A stretch of 64,000 nucleotides of DNA. Source: Pseudomonas sp. StFLB209 (GTDB lineage Bacteria; Pseudomonadota; Gammaproteobacteria; Pseudomonadales; Pseudomonadaceae). A program made the translations under genes and the position numbers. Below, piece by piece: positions 57,870 to 64,000 of this stretch (within the stretch, counting starts at the first letter, position 1; each line of letters begins with the position of its first letter). Under the pieces are notes generated by a model that ran no database searches, was not told the DNA's origin, and worked only from the letters and a program-made list of their open reading frames with translations. The stretch covers positions 1,104,501 to 1,168,500 of the forward strand of contig NZ_AP014637.1 of assembly GCF_000829415.1 (NCBI RefSeq), written 5' to 3'.

Positions 57870-57965
57870 CCGACGGGCTGGCGTAGCCCGATTACACCAG
57901 CAACACTTGTTTGTCAGGCCGTTCAAAAACGTCAGCAAGGCCGGTTGTTTGTCGAGGGCAGTTGT

Positions 57966-58841
57966 ATGTTGTGGAAAAAAGGCCGACGGAGCGACAACGT
58001 GGTCGATGCTCGCAGTGACCGTAGCGGCATGCGGGTCGGCGGCAAGGGGCTTACCCTGGGCGGGGTGGCCCTGATCGTAGTGTTTGGCCTGATCACCGGC
58101 CAGGACCCGCTGCAGATTCTTGGCCAGATCACCGGGCAACTGGGGCAACAGAGCGCACCGCTCAGCCCCCAGAGTCAATCCACTCTCCCCACTAGTGACC
58201 CGCAGACCGAATTCGTGCGCGCCGTGCTCGGTGATACCGAAGACAACTGGCAAGCCGTGTTCAGCCAGGCAGGCCGGCAGTATCAGGAGCCCAAGCTGGT
58301 GCTGTTCAACGGCCAGGTCAATTCGGCCTGCGGCTATGCCACCTCGGCCACCGGGCCATTCTACTGCCCGGCCGACCGCAAAATTTATCTCGACCTGGAT
58401 TTCTTCCGGGAAATGTCCCAGCGCTTTTCAGCGGCCGGCGATTTTGCTCAGGCTTATGTGATTGCCCATGAAGTGGGTCATCACGTACAGACCCTACTGG
58501 GCATTTCCGCCAAGCTCCAGGCCGCGCGCCAGAGCGGCCGACGCCTTGAAGGCAGCAGTGGCCTGCTGGTGCGCCAGGAGTTGCAGGCCGACTGCCTGGC
58601 CGGGGTCTGGGCACACAACGCGCAAAAGCGTTTGAACTGGCTGGAACCGGGTGATATTGAAGAAGCCTTGAATGCGGCCAACGCCATTGGCGATGATCGC
58701 CTGCAACGCCAGAGCCGCGGCCATGTGGTGCCCGACTCGTTTACCCACGGAACATCCGAACAACGGGTGCGCTGGTTCAAGACCGGCTTCGCCCAGGGCA
58801 ACATCAACCAATGCGATACCTTCGCCGCCAAGAGCCTGTGA
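57966..58841 (+). CDS. YpfJ-type neutral zinc metallopeptidase
   Basis: A 291-aa protein with one N-terminal membrane anchor (about 31-46, GLTLGGVALIVVFGLITG) and a periplasmic domain. The zinc site HEVGHH lies in AYVIAHEVGHHVQTLLGIS, and the downstream Glu region RQELQADCLAGVW supplies a probable third ligand. Four Cys are present, among them ACGYATSATGPFYCPADRKIYLDLDFF. This is the YpfJ/KPN_02809 family, cautiously called neutral zinc metallopeptidase. The ATG at 57966 begins MLWKKGRRSDNVVDAR; seven upstream residues are less likely. The next gene starts 4 bases later. Confidence 0.9.
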   Translation: MLWKKGRRSDNVVDARSDRSGMRVGGKGLTLGGVALIVVFGLITGQDPLQILGQITGQLGQQSAPLSPQSQSTLPTSDPQTEFVRAVLGDTEDNWQAVFSQAGRQYQEPKLVLFNGQVNSACGYATSATGPFYCPADRKIYLDLDFFREMSQRFSAAGDFAQAYVIAHEVGHHVQTLLGISAKLQAARQSGRRLEGSSGLLVRQELQADCLAGVWAHNAQKRLNWLEPGDIEEALNAANAIGDDRLQRQSRGHVVPDSFTHGTSEQRVRWFKTGFAQGNINQCDTFAAKSL

Positions 58842-58845
58842 ATAA

Positions 58846-59835
58846 ATGATCAAACCGTTGTTGGCCCTGTTGTTGAGCAGCACTGTTCTGAGCCTGAGCG
58901 CCCATGCCGAAACCCCTCCCGCAAAATCCCTGAGCCCGGACCGGCTGGCGATCAACGGCGCGCAGGCCACCCTGGGGTTAAGCCAGGAGTGGGTCCACCC
59001 CAAACCACAGATCCAACGGGTGGTGATTGTCATCCATGGCCGCCAGCGTAACGCCCCGACCTACCTGCGCAGCGTCGAGCGCGCCGCCAACCAGTCCAAA
59101 GAGCGCAGCCGCACGCTGTTGATCGCCCCGCAGTTTCTGGATGAAAAAGACATCGCAGCCCACCACCTGGCAGACAATATTCTACGCTGGCATGAAGACG
59201 ACTGGATTTCCGGCAGCCGCTCGGTGGGCAGCAAGGCGGTCAGCTCCTTTACCGTGCTGGATCACATTCTCAAGCGTCTGAGCGACGACAAGCTGTTCCC
59301 CAACCTCAAGGAAATCGTGATCGCCGGGCATTCGGGCGGCGCGCAGATGGCCCAGCGTTATGCATTGCTCGGCGGTCGTGAGGAGGCGCGGCTGAAACAG
59401 GCGCACATTCGGCTGCGCTACGTGATCGCCACGCCCTCGACCTATGCCTGGTTTGACGCAGAGCGGCCGGTGGCCAACCCGGCAAGCAACTGCCCGGGCT
59501 TCAACGACTGGAAATACGGCCTGGAAAAACTGCCGCCCTACGCCGCCAAGGTCGAACGCGCCAGCCTTGAGAAAGCCTATGTGCAGCGTGACGTAACCTA
59601 CTTGCTGGCGCTACAGGACAACGACCCGAACCATGTCTCGCTGGACAAGAGCTGCGCTGCCCAGGCCCAGGGCGCTGATCGGCTGACGCGCGGGCATAAC
59701 TACTTCGATTACCTGACCAAACGCCACCCTACCGGCCTGAACCAGCGCATCGTGCTGGTGCCGAACGTGGCGCACAACGGCGATGCGATCTTTACCTCGC
59801 CGGAAGGTCAGGCGGTACTGTTCAAACCGCTATAA
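58846..59835 (+). CDS. Secreted alpha/beta hydrolase
   Basis: A 329-aa protein with signal peptide MIKPLLALLLSSTVLSLSAHA. The alpha/beta hydrolase fold shows the strand VVIVIHGRQRNAPTYLRS, the nucleophile elbow EIVIAGHSGGAQMAQRYALLGG (Ser in GHSGG) and a late His in VPNVAHNGDAIF, which would complete the triad. Cys pairs NPASNCPGF and DKSCAAQ suggest a disulfide. It lies 4 bases after the metallopeptidase gene, so the two share a transcript. The substrate is unknown; an esterase is the likely class. Confidence 0.85.
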   Translation: MIKPLLALLLSSTVLSLSAHAETPPAKSLSPDRLAINGAQATLGLSQEWVHPKPQIQRVVIVIHGRQRNAPTYLRSVERAANQSKERSRTLLIAPQFLDEKDIAAHHLADNILRWHEDDWISGSRSVGSKAVSSFTVLDHILKRLSDDKLFPNLKEIVIAGHSGGAQMAQRYALLGGREEARLKQAHIRLRYVIATPSTYAWFDAERPVANPASNCPGFNDWKYGLEKLPPYAAKVERASLEKAYVQRDVTYLLALQDNDPNHVSLDKSCAAQAQGADRLTRGHNYFDYLTKRHPTGLNQRIVLVPNVAHNGDAIFTSPEGQAVLFKPL

Positions 59836-59856
59836 GCCCGGAACCCGTAGGAGCCC

Positions 59857-59914
59857 GTAGGAGCCACTTCAGTGGCGAAAACCTTGATCCCTTCGCCACT
59901 GAAGTGGCTCCTAC
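59857..59914. repeat. REPIN with perfect 23-bp arms
   Basis: GTAGGAGCCACTTCAGTGGC plus GAA at 59857-59879 is exactly complementary to 59892-59914, with 12 bases between. CCCGTAGGAG is also repeated in tandem just before (about 59844-59863). It lies between the convergent hydrolase and HAD genes and may end both transcripts. Confidence 0.88.
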
Positions 59915-59919
59915 GACGC

Positions 59920-60525
59920 TCATGAATCCAGCATCGCCTGTAACGCTGTGCAATCGGCGGCATGCCAGTCGGTCAGTTCCGGCCAGGGATTGTCCGGGAC
60001 ATGGTCGGGCAGGTTGACCAGCACGGTGTGGGCGCCCGCCGCGCGGCCACAATTGAGGTCGTGAACGTAGTCGCCGACCATCACCATGTTCTGCGGCGCG
60101 ACATCCCAGGCGCTGGCCAGTTTGAGCAGCCCGGCCGGGTCGGGCTTGGGGGTGGCCTCGTCGCGGCCGAGGACGTCCTGCACGGCGAAACAGTCGGCAA
60201 TGCCAATCGCCGCCAACGTGATATGCGCCAGCTCGCGGGCATTGCGGGTCAGGATGCCCAGCCGGTAACCGCGCCCGGCCAGCTCGCGCACCAGCGCCAC
60301 CGCACCGGGCGCGGCTTTGGAACCTACCGCCAACTCGCGCTCGTGCTCCAGCAGCCAGGCGTGTTTGGCCGCGGCTTCGTCTGCCGGCAGGCTGGCCAGA
60401 TGGCCGAGAATGTCGGCCTCGGGCGGAATGTCCAGGGCGCGCTTGATGGCCAGGAAATCATGCACTGCCAGTGTCAGGGTGCCGTCCATGTCGAACACCC
60501 AATGGCGAATCTCGCTCAGTTTCAT
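59920..60525 (-). CDS. HAD-superfamily phosphatase
   Basis: A 201-aa HAD hydrolase. Motif I is WVFDMDGTLTLA (both Asp present), motif II is LGILTRN, motif III the Lys in ATPKPDPAGLL, and motif IV MVGDYVHDLNCGRAAGA. The helical cap suits small phosphate esters such as phosphoglycolate or sugar phosphates; substrate not known. The ATG at 60525 (MKLSEIRHWVFDMDGT) overlaps the tesB stop by 4 bases, so the two are coupled. The longer frame to 60636 is rejected. Confidence 0.9.
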   Translation of the reverse strand: MKLSEIRHWVFDMDGTLTLAVHDFLAIKRALDIPPEADILGHLASLPADEAAAKHAWLLEHERELAVGSKAAPGAVALVRELAGRGYRLGILTRNARELAHITLAAIGIADCFAVQDVLGRDEATPKPDPAGLLKLASAWDVAPQNMVMVGDYVHDLNCGRAAGAHTVLVNLPDHVPDNPWPELTDWHAADCTALQAMLDS

Positions 60526-61391
60526 GCCCAGTCCTTGCGATGACGAATCAGGCCTTCCTGGCTGACCGAGGCCACCAGTTGTCCGGCGCGGTTGTACACG
60601 CTGCCACGAGAAAAACCACGGGAGTTGCCGGCCCACGGGCTGTCCATGGCATACAGCAGCCAGTCGTCGGCGCGCAGGTCACTGTGGAACCACAGCGAGT
60701 GATCCAGGCTGGCGACCTGCATATCGCGTTGCCACACCGTCTTGCCGTGGGGCAGCAGCGAGGTGGTCAGCAGGTTGAAGTCCGAGGCATAGGCCAACAG
60801 GTATTTGTGCAGCGCCGGGACATCCTTGAGGGTGCCATCGGCGCGGAACCAGATGTACTTGACCGGCTCACCCGGCTTGGGATCGTAGGGATCTTCAGCC
60901 GTTACCGGACGAAACTCGATGGGCTTGGGGCAGAGGAATTTCTCGCGCATCGCTTCGGGGATCAGATGCGCGCGGCGAGTCAGCAGTTCAAGCTCGCAAG
61001 GCAGGTTTTCCGGACCGGCAATCTGTGGCATCGCCGCCTGATGTTCGAAGCCTTGCTCGTCGTACTGGAACGAAGCGCTGCAGGTGAAGATCGGCTTGCC
61101 CTTCTGGATGGCGGTGACGCGCCGGGTACTGAAGCTGCCGCCATCGCGTACCCGATCAACGTGATAGACCACCGGCAACTGGGCATCACCTGGGCGCAGG
61201 AAGTAACCGTGCAGCGAATGCACATGGCGGTCATCTTCTACGGTCTGGCTGGCCGCCGACAACGACTGGCCCAGCACCTGGCCGCCGAACAGCTGGCGAA
61301 AGCCCAAGTCCTGGCTACGGCCGCGAAACAGGTTTTCTTCGATGGATTCCAGCGTCAGCAGATCGACCAGATCTTCCAGCACTCGGCTCAT
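60522..61391 (-). CDS. tesB: Acyl-CoA thioesterase II
   Basis: A 289-aa double-hotdog thioesterase that hydrolyses medium- and long-chain acyl-CoA. The family start MSRVLEDLVDLLTLESIEENLFRGRSQDLGFRQLFGGQVLGQSL is intact. The catalytic Asp lies in SLDHSLWFHSDLRADDWLLYAMDS, and the final motif RGSVYNRAGQLVASVSQEGLIR is complete. AAGGAG stands seven bases before the ATG. It is followed by the coupled HAD gene. Confidence 0.95.
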   Translation of the reverse strand: MSRVLEDLVDLLTLESIEENLFRGRSQDLGFRQLFGGQVLGQSLSAASQTVEDDRHVHSLHGYFLRPGDAQLPVVYHVDRVRDGGSFSTRRVTAIQKGKPIFTCSASFQYDEQGFEHQAAMPQIAGPENLPCELELLTRRAHLIPEAMREKFLCPKPIEFRPVTAEDPYDPKPGEPVKYIWFRADGTLKDVPALHKYLLAYASDFNLLTTSLLPHGKTVWQRDMQVASLDHSLWFHSDLRADDWLLYAMDSPWAGNSRGFSRGSVYNRAGQLVASVSQEGLIRHRKDWA

Positions 61392-61459
61392 TCATGACTC
61401 CTTGCACACAGAGGTTGCGCGTTCAAACGCGGCTATAGAGCCCAATGATACAAAATCCT

Positions 61460-62029
61460 TCAGCCTTGCAGGGTCGAAAGCCACTGCTCACGGTTGATGC
61501 GGTACAGCACATGGGGTTTGAGCGGATGATTATCGGCCAGCGCCGGATGGTCAAAATCACCCTGCAGGTCGGCGTGCATGCCGATGGCCTGCATGACTTT
61601 CTGAGAGGGCAGGTTGCTGCGCGCGGTAAACGACACTACCTGATCCAGCCCCAGCCGCTCAAAGCCACAGCCCAGTGCCGTCCAGGCCGCCTCGCTGGCA
61701 AAGCCCAGCCCCCAATGCTCACGCGCCAGCCGCCAGCCAATTTCCACGGCCGGGGTAAACGGCGCCTCGAAGTCCACCACCAGCAAACCGGTAAAACCGA
61801 TGAACGCACCGGTGTCCTTGCGCTCCAGCGCCCACAGGCCGAACCCCAGCTCGGCAAAGTGCCCGCGCAGGCGGCCAATCATCGCGGCGCACTGCAAGCG
61901 GCTCATGGGCTCAGGGAAGTAGCGCATCACCTGCGGGTCGGCACACATGGCGGCAAAGGCCGGCAGGTCGTCGTCGCGCCATTGGCGCATCGTCAATCGC
62001 GGGCTATCGAGCGTGAGTATCGGTTCCAT
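61460..62029 (-). CDS. GNAT acetyltransferase, RimJ/RimL type
   Basis: A 189-aa N-acetyltransferase of the RimJ/RimL branch: LTLDSPRLTMRQWRDDDLPAFAAMCADPQVMRYFPEPMSR at the N-terminus, then the acetyl-CoA-binding region AVEIGWRLAREHWGLGFASEAAWTALGCGFERLGLDQVVSFT and the late SNLPSQKVMQAIGM motif. Such enzymes acetylate protein N-termini, amino acids or small amines; the substrate is not known. It lies 69 bases before tesB on the same strand. Confidence 0.92.
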   Translation of the reverse strand: MEPILTLDSPRLTMRQWRDDDLPAFAAMCADPQVMRYFPEPMSRLQCAAMIGRLRGHFAELGFGLWALERKDTGAFIGFTGLLVVDFEAPFTPAVEIGWRLAREHWGLGFASEAAWTALGCGFERLGLDQVVSFTARSNLPSQKVMQAIGMHADLQGDFDHPALADNHPLKPHVLYRINREQWLSTLQG

Positions 62030-62136
62030 CCGTCATGTCTCCGGGCCATCTTCAATCATCGCGGCAGTGTAGTTGCAACTGTGCGATCAGTTAGGTTACT
62101 GGCACTATCGCGGTTTGACCCTGATGCTAAAGAAAA

Positions 62137-63057
62137 ATGCCACTGCCGCTGATCTACCACGACGATTACAGCCCGCCCTTCCCGGCCGACCACCGTTTCC
62201 CGATGGACAAATTCCGCCTGCTGCGCGATCACCTGGTCGACAGCGGCGTAACCACTGACGCGCAACTGCTACGCCCTGAGCTATGCCCGGCGGATATTCT
62301 GGCCCTTGCCCATGAGCCGGCCTATATCCAGCGCTTCATGAGCGGCGAGTTGTCCAGAGAGGATCAACGCCGTCTCGGGCTGCCGTGGAGCGAAGCGCTG
62401 GCGCGCCGCACAGTACGCGCGGTGGGCGGCTCGCTGCTGACCGCCGAACATGCCTTGCAACACGGCATGGCCTGTCATCTGGCCGGCGGCACGCATCATG
62501 CCCACTACGATTACCCGGCAGGTTTCTGCATCTTCAATGACCTGGCGATCATCAGCCATTACCTGCTCGGCAGCGGTCGGGTGGGCAAAGTGCTGATCTT
62601 CGATTGCGACGTGCATCAGGGTGACGGTACGGCCCGGCTGCTGGCCGATACCGATGATGCGATTACCGTGTCGCTGCACTGCGAGAAGAACTTCCCGGCG
62701 CGCAAGGCACAGAGCGACTGGGATATTCCACTGCCCATGGGCATGGGCGATATGGACTATCTGAAGGTGGTGGACGACACGCTCAATTACCTGCTGCCGT
62801 TCTACCAGCCTGACCTGGTGCTTTATGACGCCGGGGTCGATGTTCATGAGGACGACGCGCTGGGGTATCTGAAGCTCACCGATCAGGGGCTGGCGGCCCG
62901 TGACGAGGCCGTGCTGCACCATTGTCTGGGCCGCGATATCCCGGTAATGGGGGTGATCGGCGGCGGCTACAGCAAGGATCGCCATGCCCTGGCAAAGCGG
63001 CACGGCATCCTGCATCACAGCGCCCGCAAGGTATGGGACGAGCGCGGCCTGGGTTAA
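62137..63057 (+). CDS. Histone-deacetylase-family amidohydrolase
   Basis: A 306-aa zinc hydrolase with an arginase/HDAC fold. Active-site parts: GGTHHAHYDYPAGFCIFNDLAI with the catalytic His-His, IFDCDVHQGDGTA with zinc ligands Asp and His, and DAGVDVHEDDALGYLKLT with the second zinc Asp. Bacterial members deacetylate polyamines or other small acetylated compounds; some act on lysine. The usual catalytic Tyr region GGGYSKD is present. It is convergent with mmsB. Substrate unknown. Confidence 0.92.
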   Translation: MPLPLIYHDDYSPPFPADHRFPMDKFRLLRDHLVDSGVTTDAQLLRPELCPADILALAHEPAYIQRFMSGELSREDQRRLGLPWSEALARRTVRAVGGSLLTAEHALQHGMACHLAGGTHHAHYDYPAGFCIFNDLAIISHYLLGSGRVGKVLIFDCDVHQGDGTARLLADTDDAITVSLHCEKNFPARKAQSDWDIPLPMGMGDMDYLKVVDDTLNYLLPFYQPDLVLYDAGVDVHEDDALGYLKLTDQGLAARDEAVLHHCLGRDIPVMGVIGGGYSKDRHALAKRHGILHHSARKVWDERGLG

Positions 63058-63072
63058 TCAACTACGGCAGGG

Positions 63073-63960
63073 TCAGTGGCGGCTCAGATAACTCTCGATG
63101 ATCGCGGAAAAATCCCGCCCGCCTTCGCCCCGCTGGCTCATGGCCTGAAACAACTGCTGGGCCAGCGCCCCGAGCAATACCGGCTGATGGGCAAGCCGCG
63201 CCGCTTCGGTGGCCAGGCCCAGATCCTTGAGCATCAGGTCGGCGGCAAAGCCACCGGTATAGCCTCGTGAAGCCGGTGCGGTCTCGACGATACCCGGCCA
63301 GGGGTTGTAGCTCTGCGAACTCCAGCAACTGCCGGTGGAGCTGTTGATGACCCCGGCCAGCACCTGAGTATCGATACCCAGTGCGTTACCCAAGGCCATG
63401 GCTTCGCTGACGCCGATCATCGAAATACCCAACAGCAGGTTATTGCACAGCTTGGCGATTTGCCCGGTACCCACCTCACCGCAATGCACGATATTACGGC
63501 CCATCTGCGCCAGAACAGGCTTGACCCGCTCGTAGTGCTGAACCGAGCCGCCGACCATGAACGTCAGCGTCGCGGCATTGGCCCCTGCCGTACCGCCGGA
63601 TACCGGAGCATCACCCACTACCACGCCCTGGCTGGCGGCAATCGTGGCGATGTCGCGGATGCTCTGCGGGTCAATGGTGCTGCAGTCGAGCGCCGGGGTC
63701 CCGGTAGCGATACCGGCCAAGATACCGTTCTCGCCCAGAAACGCGCTGCCTACATGCGCCGCCGCCGGCAGCATGGTAATCACCAGGTCACTGCCTTGCG
63801 CCGCGTGCCTGGCAGAGTCTTTGATGTGCCCGCCTTGGGCTGCCAGCTCAGCCAGGGCGTTAGTGTCGAGATCGAACAGATGCAAATGATGCCCGGCCTT
63901 GAGCAGGTTACGGGCCATGGGCGCGCCCATGTTACCCAGGCCGATGAATGCGATTTTCAT
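63073..63960 (-). CDS. mmsB: 3-hydroxyisobutyrate dehydrogenase-family enzyme
   Basis: A 295-aa beta-hydroxyacid dehydrogenase. The NAD-binding motif GLGNMGAPMARNLLKAGHHLHLFD, the substrate motif DAPVSGGTAGANAATLTFMVGG and the catalytic Lys in GTGQIAKLCNNLLLG are intact. It oxidises 3-hydroxyisobutyrate to methylmalonate semialdehyde in valine breakdown, or a close relative of that compound. The ATG overlaps the stop of the next upstream gene as ATGA, so it is the end of a longer catabolic operon that lies beyond the window. Confidence 0.9.
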   Translation of the reverse strand: MKIAFIGLGNMGAPMARNLLKAGHHLHLFDLDTNALAELAAQGGHIKDSARHAAQGSDLVITMLPAAAHVGSAFLGENGILAGIATGTPALDCSTIDPQSIRDIATIAASQGVVVGDAPVSGGTAGANAATLTFMVGGSVQHYERVKPVLAQMGRNIVHCGEVGTGQIAKLCNNLLLGISMIGVSEAMALGNALGIDTQVLAGVINSSTGSCWSSQSYNPWPGIVETAPASRGYTGGFAADLMLKDLGLATEAARLAHQPVLLGALAQQLFQAMSQRGEGGRDFSAIIESYLSRH

Positions 63961-64000
63961 TGTTGTTCTCCATTGGCGTGCACAGCAGCAAGGCTTGCTC
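63957..64000 (-). CDS. C-terminal 13 codons of an upstream gene (partial)
   Basis: On the minus strand the frame reads ASLAAVHANGEQQ and ends in TGA overlapping the mmsB start as ATGA. The tight overlap and the open frame to the edge suggest the end of the preceding gene of a valine-type catabolic operon, perhaps an enoyl-CoA hydratase or acyl-CoA dehydrogenase; 13 residues do not allow a choice. Confidence 0.5.
   Translation of the reverse strand, partial: ASLAAVHANGEQQ

Overview
The window comes from a Pseudomonas chromosome, most likely the P. fluorescens/P. putida group. I base this on the overall look of the DNA (GC-rich, G/C-ending codons), on gene order matching what I remember of the P. 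aeruginosa core (ileS, murJ, rpsT, proB, obg, ispB, morA, glyA, cstA, radA, mscL), and on intergenic REP units of the P. putida 35-bp type. No rRNA, tRNA or CRISPR array was found. Nearly all space is coding, and the long ORFs opposite ileS, lon, ettA, morA and cstA are shadows.

Layout. 1-2947: minor type IV pilins fimU-pilV-pilW-pilX-pilY1 (minus, pilY1 cut by the edge) and a divergent FimT-like pseudopilin. 2980-10365: ispH, fkpB, lspA, ileS, ribF, murJ, with lspA to ribF overlapping and translationally coupled. 10617-19191: rpsT; an operon joining a membrane GGDEF-EAL protein to a PhnD-like periplasmic binding protein; creA, proB, obg, rpmA, rplU; then ispB. 19268-29577: a small gene behind two Fur-like boxes, fklB, a UPF0114 membrane protein, a Lon-like protease, DUF3015 and DUF4105 exported proteins, a lipoprotein, a GreB-like factor and gdhA. 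29772-43829: ettA, morA, glyA, the cstA-yjiX-yjiA cluster, a PilZ protein, radA and mscL. 43826-45006: an IS200/IS605-type element carrying a broken tnpB, inserted at the mscL stop codon. 45026-53450: fpr, a LuxR-type mini-regulator, rlmG, the cyanide-insensitive oxidase operon (cioA, cioB, DUF2474) and a divergent DosP-like PAS-PAS-GAF-GGDEF-EAL protein. 53573-53727: a MITE with a 5-bp target duplication. 53799-64000: purine permease, trmA, MFS exporter, YpfJ-type peptidase, alpha/beta hydrolase, HAD phosphatase, tesB, GNAT, histone-deacetylase-like hydrolase and mmsB.

Cyclic di-GMP is the recurring theme: three GGDEF-EAL proteins with different sensory inputs (periplasmic domain plus binding protein; MorA with several PAS; DosP-like PAS with a conserved candidate haem His), a PilZ receptor, and type IV pilus minor pilins as a possible output.

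Most interesting for follow-up: (1) the leader of the 771-aa GGDEF-EAL gene, where two interleaved inverted repeats and a 5-codon uORF surround a GTG start; (2) its coupling to a PhnD-like binding protein, reminiscent of NspS/MbaA; (3) the tnpB element, whose proposed removal rebuilds an mscL end and leaves a TTAC motif beside the predicted guide; (4) a three-copy modular intergenic repeat whose hairpins show compensatory changes; (5) the DosP-like gene beside cioAB.
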